A stretch of 64,000 nucleotides of DNA, taken from the NCBI GenBank assembly GCA_016841745.1, contig JAENYO010000002.1, positions 372,001-436,000 of the forward strand, in the 5' to 3' direction. Of this stretch, positions 17,093-25,070 are shown piece by piece. The stretch comes from Acetomicrobium hydrogeniformans. Its GTDB lineage: Bacteria > Synergistota > Synergistia > Synergistales > JAFGMB01. The notes under the pieces were generated by a model, which was not told the origin of the DNA, did not search any database, and worked only from the letters and a program-made list of their open reading frames with translations. Each line of letters opens with the position of its first letter. The stretch's first letter is position 1. Made by a program: the position numbers and the translations under genes.

Positions 17093-18046
17093 TTATTTGT
17101 AGAGGTCAGTGCTCAGGTATTTCAGACCCGAATCACATGCAATGAAGACTACGGTTTTCCCTTTTTCCGGGCCTTTCAGCAGATTTTTAGCAGCGGCAAG
17201 GTGAGCTCCGCTGGAAAAACCTCCGAAAATGCCTTCAATTCTGGCCAGGTCCCTGGCCCCTTCGATTGCTTCATCATCCGAGACCTGAAGAAATCCATCT
17301 ACCAGGTCCTGTTTCAGGAGCGGCAGGTTCCTGGAGTATCCGCATCCCTGGATCCGGTGTTTTCCCGTTCCTGGTAAACCTGCAAGCCAGGCGGCATTGG
17401 CTGGTTCTACCAGGTAGCACCTGATAAGGGGTTTATGCCTTTTCAGTGCACTGGAAATACCGGTAAAGGAACCTCCCGAGCCAGCTATATCAAGGTAAAC
17501 ATCTACCAGACCCTCGGTGTCTTTCCAGATCTCTTCTCCGGCTAATTCTTCTCCGTGTGCATTACCCTGCATCTTGAACTGGTCGGCCCTGAAGGCCTTT
17601 CTGTCCCTTACGATTTTCTGAGCAGCCTTTTCGACAAGTTCCAGGTCTTTGCCCGATACCTGGCCAGATACGGAGTCAGGATCCTGTTCTACCAGAACGA
17701 CCTCGGCGCCAAGAGCCTGCATCATTCTGGCCCTTTCCATGGAGTTGCCCTTCGACATCACTGCTACGAACCGGTATCCCTTTATGCTGCAGGCCAGTGA
17801 AAGGCCTGTTCCGGTATTTCCGCTGGTCAGTTCGACCACGGTGTCACCCTTTTGAATAAGTCCTGCTTCTTCAGCCTCGAGAATCATATGCAGCCCAACT
17901 CTGTCCTTTTTGCTGAAGCCGGGGTTAAGGTATTCAAGTTTTGCAAGTATCCTTCCGTCGAGTCCGTAATACTCCACAAGTCTTGAACAATCCACTAGTG
18001 GCGTGTTGCCTATTGTTTCGAGAATGCTGCTGGATATATTGTTCAT
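17093..18046 (-). CDS. PLP-dependent cysteine synthase family protein
   Basis: 317 residues of fold-type II PLP enzyme, like O-acetylserine sulfhydrylase (CysK/CysM). PLP lysine in NPGFSKKDRVGLHM near residue 45 (variant of PGGSVKDR), substrate loop VELTSGNTGTGLSLA near 70, phosphate cup GSGGSFTGISSAL near 190 and SSGAHLAAAKN near 280. Catalyses beta-replacement or beta-elimination on serine/cysteine derivatives; the altered lysine loop leaves open a different substrate, for example cysteine desulfhydration. Twenty-one bases downstream of the HD-domain gene, so likely an operon. Its own ribosome site is poor; a hairpin over the upstream stop codon lies in the usual position. Confidence 0.85.
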   Translation of the reverse strand: MNNISSSILETIGNTPLVDCSRLVEYYGLDGRILAKLEYLNPGFSKKDRVGLHMILEAEEAGLIQKGDTVVELTSGNTGTGLSLACSIKGYRFVAVMSKGNSMERARMMQALGAEVVLVEQDPDSVSGQVSGKDLELVEKAAQKIVRDRKAFRADQFKMQGNAHGEELAGEEIWKDTEGLVDVYLDIAGSGGSFTGISSALKRHKPLIRCYLVEPANAAWLAGLPGTGKHRIQGCGYSRNLPLLKQDLVDGFLQVSDDEAIEGARDLARIEGIFGGFSSGAHLAAAKNLLKGPEKGKTVVFIACDSGLKYLSTDLYK

Positions 18047-18060
18047 GGCATATATCAGCG

Positions 18061-18077
18061 GGGAGAACTATTCTCCC
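18061..18077 (-). promoter_or_regulatory. hairpin spanning the HD-gene stop, upstream of the cysteine synthase start
   Basis: GGGAGAA and TTCTCCC flank the stop codon (18068-18070) in a 7-bp perfect stem with a 3-base loop. It lies 15 bases before the next start and could couple or damp translation. Confidence 0.35.
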
Positions 18078-18640
18078 AGTCCCAGTTCTTTTTCTACCGG
18101 CTTCATGGCTTCGATGGTGCCGTCGATGAGATCTTCAATGGTTACCCCGAGCATTTCGGCTCCCTTGATTATTATCTCCCTGTCCACACCTGCTGCGAAT
18201 CTCTTATCCTTCCATTTTTTCTTCACCGATTTTACCTTAAGATCCTGAAGTGATTTCCCCGGCCGTACAAGTGCTGTTGTGATAATAAGACCTGTAAGTT
18301 CATCGATGGCGAAAAGAGTTTTTTCCATTTCGGTAAGGGGTTCAACATCAGAACATATACTCCAGCCATGAGCCTGGACAGCTCTAATGATCTCATCAGA
18401 ATATCCTGCATCTTTAAGCCATTGGGGGGCCAGGCTGCAGTGTTTTTCCGGTGTTTCCTGAGTTTCCTCCCAATCGATATCATGAAGGAGACCCACAAGC
18501 CCCCAGAGTTCAGGATCTTCCCCTTTCTTTTCTCCGAAATAGCGCATAGTTGCTTCCACTGCAAAGGCGTGCTGGATATGGCCTTCTTCTCTGTTATGCT
18601 CTTTTACCAGTGCAAGTGCCTTTTCTCTTGCTTCGGACAT
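18068..18640 (-). CDS. HD domain hydrolase (COG2316-like)
   Basis: 190 residues. HD-superfamily metal phosphohydrolase of the small hypothetical group: metal ligands in HIQHAFAVE near residue 22, VGLLHDIDWEE near 55, AVQAHGW near 95 and FAIDELTGLI near 115. Acts on an unknown nucleotide or phosphate ester. ATG 18640 chosen for the GGAGG 8 bases upstream; the frame continues open further 5' but crosses into the divergent promoter. Co-directional and close to the cysteine synthase gene; divergent from the XRE-cupin regulator (110 bases), which may control it. Confidence 0.82.
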   Translation of the reverse strand: MSEAREKALALVKEHNREEGHIQHAFAVEATMRYFGEKKGEDPELWGLVGLLHDIDWEETQETPEKHCSLAPQWLKDAGYSDEIIRAVQAHGWSICSDVEPLTEMEKTLFAIDELTGLIITTALVRPGKSLQDLKVKSVKKKWKDKRFAAGVDREIIIKGAEMLGVTIEDLIDGTIEAMKPVEKELGLGE

Positions 18641-18749
18641 ATGATCTACCTCCCTGTACATTCTGATATTCCAATTATTGACCTGAATGGAAGAAATGGT
18701 ACAATATATTGCACTAAAGGTCAATATAAAGGACAATTGGAGATCGCTA
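18641..18749. promoter_or_regulatory. divergent promoter region (HD gene / XRE-cupin regulator)
   Basis: On the minus strand, TTGACC at 18719-18724 (reverse complement) with a 17-base spacer before TACCAT is a plausible promoter for the HD gene. The regulator's GGAG site is at 18739-18742. Shared regulation is likely. Confidence 0.4.
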
Positions 18750-19307
18750 ATGGAATCAGTAACATCTATCATAAGCCAGAATCTGAAAAAAATACGAAAA
18801 GAAAGAGAAATTTCCCTTCAGCAGCTTTCTGAGTTGTCCGGGGTAAGCAAGAGCATGCTTGGGGAAATCGATAGAGGTATGGCAAATCCCACCATAACGG
18901 TTATGTGGAAGATAGCCCGGGGACTTCAGATCCCTTTTACTGCCCTTCTCCATGAAAACAAAAGACCTGTTGAAGTTGTTTTGCGAAGAAATATGGAAGG
19001 AATAGTTAAAGGTGAAGGATATGATGTTTATTCCTTATTCCGTTTCGAAGAGGACAGAAAATTCGAGATATTCATGGAAGAGATTGGTCCTGGTTCCAGC
19101 TATGAAACACAGGGTCATAATCCAGGGGTGGAGGAGTACGTAATGGTGGGTAGGGGAGAACTGGAGATATTATTCCAGAAATCTTCTTACCTGTTGGGAG
19201 AAGGGGAAAGCATGTGCTTTAAGTCGGATCGGCCTCATGGTTATAAAAACATGGGAAATAATCTTGCCAGGGTCTTTTTCATTCTTTTTTATTCTGGAAA
19301 ACAGTGA
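18750..19307 (+). CDS. XRE family regulator with C-terminal cupin
   Basis: 185 residues. HTH_3 domain (about 8-62) with LSELSGVSKSMLGEIDRGMANPTI as helix-turn-helix, then a cupin-2 sensor domain (about 110-180) with SSYETQGHNPGVEEYVMVGRG and GESMCFKSDRPHGYKNMG, quoted in parts. This architecture is common in regulators of amino-acid or polyamine metabolism and transport. ATG 18750 has GGAG 8 bases upstream; an open extension to 18687 lacks one. It precedes the YfcC carrier gene by 398 bases, a region with three related palindrome-like sites, making it a candidate controller of that transporter. Confidence 0.88.
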   Translation: MESVTSIISQNLKKIRKEREISLQQLSELSGVSKSMLGEIDRGMANPTITVMWKIARGLQIPFTALLHENKRPVEVVLRRNMEGIVKGEGYDVYSLFRFEEDRKFEIFMEEIGPGSSYETQGHNPGVEEYVMVGRGELEILFQKSSYLLGEGESMCFKSDRPHGYKNMGNNLARVFFILFYSGKQ

Positions 19308-19354
19308 TAATTTCTGCATGCTGATTTAAAAAATCTTTACAGTCCGTTAATTTT

Positions 19355-19391
19355 GAAGGCAGGAATCTCAGGACAGGATTTTCCTGCCTTC
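19355..19391 (+). terminator. hairpin after XRE-cupin gene
   Basis: Perfect 11-bp inverted repeat, arms 19355-19365 and 19381-19391, loop 15 bases; no T tract follows. Confidence 0.5.
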
Positions 19392-19423
19392 AGTTGTAAT
19401 TGATACTATCCCGATTCAGGTAT

Positions 19424-19567
19424 AAAAGATCTTTTATCAGATTTATCCTGTTTCCAGGCAGGTGGAAATTACCCATCTCATATGAAAAATCTTTTAAATG
19501 AAACTACCACACCTCTTTGATAAATTGTTATCATAATTGACCCGACATGAAATATCTTTTATAATTT
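19424..19567 (+). promoter_or_regulatory. three repeated operator-like sites and promoter upstream of the YfcC gene
   Basis: Three related sites occur at about 19424-19439 (ATAAAAGATCTTTTAT, a perfect palindrome), 19483-19498 and 19548-19563, all with ATCTTTTA cores spaced 60 and 65 bases. The third overlaps a strong promoter: TTGACC 19537-19542, 17-base spacer, TATAAT 19560-19565. The rest of the 19308-19705 gap holds one hairpin and the ribosome site. Confidence 0.55.
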
Positions 19568-19705
19568 TCAGTAATTTGAACATGTTTTTTTAATATAAAG
19601 CATTAAAGAAAGAATATTAGGGTAGGGAGGTGATGGTTTTCAGGTCGGGCAGGTACTGTAAACAGGTTTTATTGTTTTTAATAATCTTTAACGGGAGGTA
19701 AAAAT

Positions 19706-21097
19706 ATGTCTTCGTTGAGAAAGTCCAAGGTTCCCCATACTTATGTTCTTCTGTTTTCACTCATAATCCTGGCTGTAATTGGCAGCTATGTCCTTCCAGC
19801 CGGTCAGTTCGACCGGGTGAAGGATGAGGTAACTCACAAAACTATCGTTGTTCCCGGAAGTTTCAAACAAGTAGAACAGACACCTGTCTCTTTCTTCAAT
19901 ACCTTTATTGCCATTCAGAAAGGTATGATAGATGCGGGTTCGGTTGTATTCTTCGTTTTCCTTGTCTATGCCTCTTTCTTTGTTGTTATGCAAACCCATG
20001 CCCTGCATGCTTTCATAGGATGGCTGTTACGAGTCATGGAAGGTAAGGAGATACTCATAATACCTGTTTTCATGTATCTCTTTGCCCTTGGCGGATCCAT
20101 TTTCGGTATGTTTGAGGAAACCTTTGGTTTCATCCCGCTGTTTGTCGGTCTTGCAATTGCAATGGGTTATGATGCCATCGTAGGTATGAGCATGGTCTCT
20201 TTCGGAGTAGCCATGGGTTTTGCCGCAGCTTTCATGAACCCCTTCACTGTAGGCCTTGCCCAGAAGTTCGCCGAGCTCCCGCTTTTCTCAGCCATGGGCT
20301 TCCGTATTATAAGCTGGTTTGTTCTTGTAACCATGGCAGTTCTCTGGACCATGCGCTATGCAAAAAAGATCAAAGCTGATCCCACAAAGAGCCTTATGTA
20401 TGGTGTGGACATGGGGAGTCTGGCTCTTGACCATGATGAACTTCTTGAATCCAAGTTCACAGGCAGGGATAAACTGGTCCTTATCTTCGTCGTAGCAATT
20501 ATTGGACTCCTTGTCTGGGGTGTTATAAAGAAAGGCTGGTACTTCAACGAGATCGCTGGTTTATTCCTCATCATGGGTGTATTTGCAGGTTTCATCTCTG
20601 GTATGAAACCCAGCCAGCTGGCCAGCTGTTATGTGGAAGGACTCAAGGATATTACATTCGGGGCCCTTGTCATAGGCCTCTCGAGAGGTATCCTTATTGT
20701 TATGCGCGAAGGTAACATAATCGATACAGTTATCTACGGTCTCGCTCAGCCCCTTTCCCTTTTCCCCAAGTGGGTTGCTGCTGAGGGAATGCTTTTTATC
20801 CAGACCCTGATCAACTTCTTCATTCCTTCAGGTTCAGGACAGGCAGCAACGACTATGCCTATCATGGCTCCTCTTTCAGATCTGCTGGGAATCACCCGTC
20901 AGACGGCAGTGCTTGCCTACCAGTATGGAGATGGTTTCTCCAACATCCTCTGGCCAACTACCCTTCTACCGGTCATGTGCGGTATCGCTAGAGTACCCAT
21001 TGAAAAATGGTGGAGGTACTTTGTTCCCTTCTTCCTCCTTCTTCTTCCTGTGCAGATGATATTCATGGCTGTAGCGGTTGCCATGAACCTCCAGTAA
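19706..21097 (+). CDS. YfcC family (C4-dicarboxylate/basic amino acid) carrier
   Basis: 463 residues, about 12 membrane helices. The opening KVPHTYVLLFSLIILAVIGSYVLPAGQF followed by a periplasmic segment and the central FGMFEETFGFIPLFVGLAIAMGYD are hallmarks of the YfcC/DcuC-related secondary transporters; the end contains QTLINFFIPSGSGQAATTMPIMAPL. Substrates of related proteins include dicarboxylates, arginine/ornithine and peptides; here it is followed by a D-aminoacylase-like enzyme and two M20 hydrolases, so import of an acylated or peptide-like amino acid is inferred. Ribosome site GGGAGG upstream; followed by a terminator, so the enzymes have a separate or attenuated transcript. Confidence 0.88.
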   Translation: MSSLRKSKVPHTYVLLFSLIILAVIGSYVLPAGQFDRVKDEVTHKTIVVPGSFKQVEQTPVSFFNTFIAIQKGMIDAGSVVFFVFLVYASFFVVMQTHALHAFIGWLLRVMEGKEILIIPVFMYLFALGGSIFGMFEETFGFIPLFVGLAIAMGYDAIVGMSMVSFGVAMGFAAAFMNPFTVGLAQKFAELPLFSAMGFRIISWFVLVTMAVLWTMRYAKKIKADPTKSLMYGVDMGSLALDHDELLESKFTGRDKLVLIFVVAIIGLLVWGVIKKGWYFNEIAGLFLIMGVFAGFISGMKPSQLASCYVEGLKDITFGALVIGLSRGILIVMREGNIIDTVIYGLAQPLSLFPKWVAAEGMLFIQTLINFFIPSGSGQAATTMPIMAPLSDLLGITRQTAVLAYQYGDGFSNILWPTTLLPVMCGIARVPIEKWWRYFVPFFLLLLPVQMIFMAVAVAMNLQ

Positions 21098-21141
21098 TTG
21101 GCAGAAATTTCTTGTAGAAGTTACTGTTCGGGGTCATAATT

Positions 21142-21175
21142 CATGGATGGCAGGGTATTAACCCTGCCATCCATG
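21142..21175 (+). terminator. hairpin after YfcC gene
   Basis: Perfect 15-bp inverted repeat, arms 21142-21156 and 21161-21175, ATTA loop, followed by a T-rich stretch. Confidence 0.7.
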
Positions 21176-21204
21176 GTATTTTAAGTTTTAAGGAGGTGAA
21201 AAGT

Positions 21205-22548
21205 ATGGCAGATTACGATCTTCTCATAGTTGATTCAGTTGTTATAGATCCTTTAAAAAACCAGGAAAAAAAGGTCAATGTTGCCATCAGGGATGGTTTT
21301 ATAGCCTGGATTGGAAAGGATACACCTCACGCGGAAAGAATTCTGGATGGGGAAGGTTGTATGGTTTGTCCCGGTTTTATAGACACCCATATGCATGATG
21401 AAGAAATAGATGATCCAGATACGACACAGATGGCTCTTCTCAGCCAGGGTGTAACCACCTGTATAGCTGGTAACTGTGGTTCAGGACCTTTACAGGAGAG
21501 GATAAGACCTTCAAGATCCAATCCCTGGCTGAACATCGGTTTCATGACGGGACACACTGCCTTGAGGGGCGAAGTGGGTATTACCGACAAGGATCGTTAC
21601 AGGCCTGCCACTGAAGGTGAAACCTGGAAAATGAAAGATCTTCTTTTCGGGGAACTGAAAAAGGGTTCCTTCGGTCTATCCTTTGGGCTGGAATATAATC
21701 CTGAAACGAGCTGGGAAGAGATAATTGCCTTGAGCGAAGTGATCCCGCGATTTGAAAAAAGATGGATATCTTCACATATCAGGCACGATGGTCCCCGTTG
21801 TCTTGAAGGAGTTAAAGAGATGGTAACCCTTGCTGCCTCAGTCAGGGCAAGAGTCCAGTTATCCCACCTTGGCAGTATGACATCCTTCGGTTTTGCTGCA
21901 GATGCTCTGGAGATCCTTCACAAGGGAAAGGAAAATGGTCTTGATCTCAACTGGGACAGCTATCCATACGCTGCTTTCTGTACTTATCTGGGTTCCGCAG
22001 TATTTGATCCGGGTTTTGAAGAAAGGTTCAATAAGCCTATCAGTGCTCTCGAAGTCGGCAGTGGTAACCATGCAGGGAAAAGACTGGATCGCACCCTTTT
22101 TGAAGAACTTCGAAAAGAGTTTCCGAAGACCCTTATAATTGCCCACGTTATGAATGAAGATGAAATGAAACTGATATTGAAGGATCCTTACTGTGCCATA
22201 GCTTCAGATGCAGTTCTTTTTGAAGGACGGGGACATCCCCGGGTAGCCGGAGCATTCCCCAGGGGGATAAACTGGCTCAGGGAAGAAGGGCTATCCTGGG
22301 CCGGGGCAATACGTCATGCTACTTCTGTACCCGCAGACATGGCGTGGCTTGATACTGGACGCATGGAGGAAGGTTCTCCTGCTGATCTGGTAATCTTTGA
22401 ACCGGAAAACTTCAGAGATAAGGCCACCTTTGCGGAACCCCTTCTTCCTCCTGAAGGTATCAGATATGTGATAGTTAACGGTAAGGTCGCAGTGGATGAA
22501 GGTTTGCTCAATGCCAGCCCATGTGGAAGATTCCTTACAAGGGATTGA
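21205..22548 (+). CDS. amidohydrolase, N-acyl-D-amino-acid deacylase-like
   Basis: 447 residues. Amidohydrolase-superfamily enzyme with the beta-sandwich/TIM-barrel layout: N-terminal LLIVDSVVIDPLKN and GEGCMVCPGFIDTHMHDEE (metal-binding HxH near residue 65), ISSHIRHDG near 190, VQLSHLGSM near 220 (metal His), the acid in AIASDAVLFEGRGHPR near 335 and the C-terminal GRMEEGSPADLVIFEPENF. Similar to D-aminoacylases and dihydroorotase-like hydrolases that cleave N-acyl groups. ATG 21205 behind AGGAGG. Lies between the YfcC carrier and the tandem M20 genes and is probably co-transcribed with the latter (48-base gap). Confidence 0.85.
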   Translation: MADYDLLIVDSVVIDPLKNQEKKVNVAIRDGFIAWIGKDTPHAERILDGEGCMVCPGFIDTHMHDEEIDDPDTTQMALLSQGVTTCIAGNCGSGPLQERIRPSRSNPWLNIGFMTGHTALRGEVGITDKDRYRPATEGETWKMKDLLFGELKKGSFGLSFGLEYNPETSWEEIIALSEVIPRFEKRWISSHIRHDGPRCLEGVKEMVTLAASVRARVQLSHLGSMTSFGFAADALEILHKGKENGLDLNWDSYPYAAFCTYLGSAVFDPGFEERFNKPISALEVGSGNHAGKRLDRTLFEELRKEFPKTLIIAHVMNEDEMKLILKDPYCAIASDAVLFEGRGHPRVAGAFPRGINWLREEGLSWAGAIRHATSVPADMAWLDTGRMEEGSPADLVIFEPENFRDKATFAEPLLPPEGIRYVIVNGKVAVDEGLLNASPCGRFLTRD

Positions 22549-22596
22549 TGCTGATAAAGAATATGGAACACAACCTGGATCGAATGGAGGAGTTTT

Positions 22597-23772
22597 ATGA
22601 AAAACTATGAAGATCTGGTCAAGAAAATTGATAAGGGAATAGATGTTTTTAAGAAAAGAGCAGTGGAGCTTAACGATTTTATGGCAGCCAATCCTGAGCT
22701 TGGCGATGGTGAATTTGAAGCCAGCAGAAAAATAGTGGATATTCTGACCGACCTTGGTTTCGAGGTGGAATACCCGTTTCTTGGAATCCCGACATCATTC
22801 CGGGGGATCATGGGTAGTGGTAATGGGCCTGTAGTTGCTCTAATGGTGGAGTATGATGCCCTTCCCGAGATCGGCCATGCCTGCGGTCATTGTCTGCATG
22901 GAAGCATGTCCATCCTTGCCGCAGCAGGTCTGGCAGAGGTTATGAAAGATATTGAAGGAACTCTTATGGTAATAGGAACTCCTGCGGAGGAAACCAATGG
23001 AGCAAAAGTTCCCATGGCTGAGCAGGGAGTATTTGACGGAGTTGATCTGGCTCTTATGATACATTGCAACGATGATAAGAGCTTTGTGAGGTATAGATCT
23101 CTTGCCATGGATGCCATCCAGTTCGAGTTTACCGGAAAACCGGCACATGCAGCAGGCGCTCCCTGGGATGGTATTAATGCCCTTAATGGCGTTCAGCTTC
23201 TTTTCCATGGAATAGACATGCTTAGACAGCATGTCAGGCCTGAGGCCAGGATGCACGGTATTGTTAGCCAGGGCGGGCTTGCTCCTAACATTGTTCCTGA
23301 AAGAGCTGTTGCCAGTTTTTATTTCAGAGCTCCAGCCCGCAAATACCTTAATGAAATACTTGAAAAAGTATATAACTGTGCACGAGGAGCGGCCCTTGCT
23401 ACCGGTACCGAAGTGAAGTGGGATAAGTTCGAGGTGAGTTTTGACAATATGGTTCCAAATGATGCGGCGGAGTCCATGATGGAAGACGTTTACCGTGAAC
23501 TGAATATTCCACTGAGCGAATCTCCCGGTTGCCTGGGTTCTTCGGATGTGGGAAATGTCAGCCAGAGATGTACAGCTATTCAGCCTATGCTTTCTATAAC
23601 TGATCATCCGGTTGCAGCTCATACTCATGAATTTGCCCGTGCGGTTACTACATCCCTGGGTTATCAAGCCCTTGAGAAAGGTGCCAGAGCACTGGCCCGA
23701 GCTTCGGTTAAAACATTTATTGATACTGATCTGAGGAATAGAATGCAGAAGGCCTTCAAGGAAAATATCTAG
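22597..23772 (+). CDS. M20 family peptidase/amidohydrolase (AbgB/PM20D2-like), copy 1
   Basis: 391 residues. Metal-dependent hydrolase: catalytic Asp in VEYDALPEIGHACGHCLHG (quoted motif, residues about 85-105), catalytic and metal Glu in VIGTPAEETNGAKVPM near 130, metal His in LMIHCNDDKS near 158 and C-terminal His in VAAHTHEFAR near 345; lid domain about 175-290. Resembles p-aminobenzoyl-glutamate hydrolase subunit B and PM20D2 dipeptidases, which act on small N-acyl amino acids or dipeptides. Strongly similar to the next gene throughout, evidence of tandem duplication. The metal loop reads HACGHCLHG here against HACGHNLHG in copy 2. Confidence 0.88.
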   Translation: MKNYEDLVKKIDKGIDVFKKRAVELNDFMAANPELGDGEFEASRKIVDILTDLGFEVEYPFLGIPTSFRGIMGSGNGPVVALMVEYDALPEIGHACGHCLHGSMSILAAAGLAEVMKDIEGTLMVIGTPAEETNGAKVPMAEQGVFDGVDLALMIHCNDDKSFVRYRSLAMDAIQFEFTGKPAHAAGAPWDGINALNGVQLLFHGIDMLRQHVRPEARMHGIVSQGGLAPNIVPERAVASFYFRAPARKYLNEILEKVYNCARGAALATGTEVKWDKFEVSFDNMVPNDAAESMMEDVYRELNIPLSESPGCLGSSDVGNVSQRCTAIQPMLSITDHPVAAHTHEFARAVTTSLGYQALEKGARALARASVKTFIDTDLRNRMQKAFKENI

Positions 23773-23826
23773 TAGACAGTTTTTCTGTAGAACCTAAATA
23801 TCTGTTTCACACAGGGAGAAATATAC

Positions 23827-25008
23827 ATGGATAAATTTGAAATTCTCAAGGAAAAAATACTGGAAGGGATAGCAGCAGATACATCCAGGGCAATTGAACT
23901 GAGTGATATCATGGCGGATAACCCTGAGCTTGCCTATGAAGAGTATGAATCAAGCAGAAGGATGGTTGAAATTCTCAAGGATAAAGGATTCGATGTGGAA
24001 TATCCTTTTATGGGTCTGGCCACAGCTTTCCGAGGGATCATGGGTATAGGAAAAGGTCCGCTGGTAGCCCTGCTGGTTGAATATGATGCCCTTCCCGGTC
24101 TGGGTCACGCATGTGGTCACAATCTTCATGGAAACATGTCGATCCTTGCCGCTGCTGGACTTTCTGAAGTCATGAAAGAAATAGAAGGTACTTTATGGGT
24201 GATAGGTACTCCGGGGGAAGAGGCAAGCGGCGCAAAGACCTTAATGGCTGACACCGGTCTTTTCGACGGTGTTGACCTTGCCCTGATGATCCACTGCGGG
24301 AGCGATAAAAGCTATGCCGATTACCGTTGCCTGGCTATGGACGGGTATGACTTTACCTTTACCGGAAGGGCTGCCCATGCTGCCGCGGCTCCCTGGGAAG
24401 GTCTGAATGCCCTCAACGCGGTACAGTTCTTCGGGCATGCCATAGATATGCTGAGACAGCATGTACGTCCGGAAAGCCGCATCCACGGTATAGTAAGGGA
24501 AGGCGGTAACGCCCCCAATATCGTTCCCGAGAAGGCCGTTACGCGGTTTGAGTTTCGGCATACACAGAGGCACTATCTTAATGAAATAATGGAAAAGGTA
24601 TTCGACTGTGCGAGAGGAGCTGCTATTGCTACGGGTACAGAAGTATCCTGGGAAAAGTTCGAGTCCAGCTTTGATGATCTTTTGCCCAATAGACCTGCAG
24701 AGATTCTTGTGGAGGAAGTATTTGGGACCCTTGGGATTCCTGTCAGTCCTTCACCCGGTCCCGGCGGTTCCACGGATGTGGGTAACGTAAGCCACCGATG
24801 TCCGGCCATTCAGCCTGTCCTTGCCATTTCTGACCGGGAAATCCCCCTTCACACCAGAGAATTGGAGCAGGCTACCCGGATGAAAATGGGACACCAGGCC
24901 CTGGTTAAGGGAGCAGAGATTCTTGCCCTGTCTTCCTTGAGAACTTTTCTGGATAAAGAGCTGAGGAGTAGAATGGCTGAAGAATTTAAAAGAATACAAA
25001 AAGATTAA
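23827..25008 (+). CDS. M20 family peptidase/amidohydrolase (AbgB/PM20D2-like), copy 2
   Basis: 393 residues, same architecture as its neighbour: VEYDALPGLGHACGHNLHG near residue 85-105, VIGTPGEEASGAKTLM near 130, LMIHCGSDKS near 158 and PLHTRELEQATRM near 345. Differences are clustered in the lid domain and around the metal loop, so the copies may have divided substrates. Starts at ATG 23827 with GGGAGA upstream, 54 bases after copy 1. Ends convergent with the MFS pair, sharing a terminator. Function inferred as hydrolysis of imported acyl-amino acids or dipeptides. Confidence 0.88.
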   Translation: MDKFEILKEKILEGIAADTSRAIELSDIMADNPELAYEEYESSRRMVEILKDKGFDVEYPFMGLATAFRGIMGIGKGPLVALLVEYDALPGLGHACGHNLHGNMSILAAAGLSEVMKEIEGTLWVIGTPGEEASGAKTLMADTGLFDGVDLALMIHCGSDKSYADYRCLAMDGYDFTFTGRAAHAAAAPWEGLNALNAVQFFGHAIDMLRQHVRPESRIHGIVREGGNAPNIVPEKAVTRFEFRHTQRHYLNEIMEKVFDCARGAAIATGTEVSWEKFESSFDDLLPNRPAEILVEEVFGTLGIPVSPSPGPGGSTDVGNVSHRCPAIQPVLAISDREIPLHTRELEQATRMKMGHQALVKGAEILALSSLRTFLDKELRSRMAEEFKRIQKD

Positions 25009-25022
25009 AGAACTTTAATATC

Positions 25023-25067
25023 AAAGAGAGGAGAGGCTGGGTGTTTATCCTCCCCTCTCCTCTCTTT
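25023..25067 (+). terminator. bidirectional terminator between M20 and MFS genes
   Basis: Perfect 14-bp inverted repeat, arms 25023-25036 and 25054-25067, A-rich on one side and TTT on the other, lying between convergent stops. Confidence 0.75.
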
Positions 25068-25070
25068 GTT

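Noticed and set aside
22840-23667. 275-codon open frame antisense to M20 copy 1
   Set aside because: Cys/His-rich composition is the mirror of the real gene; no homology and no ribosome site.
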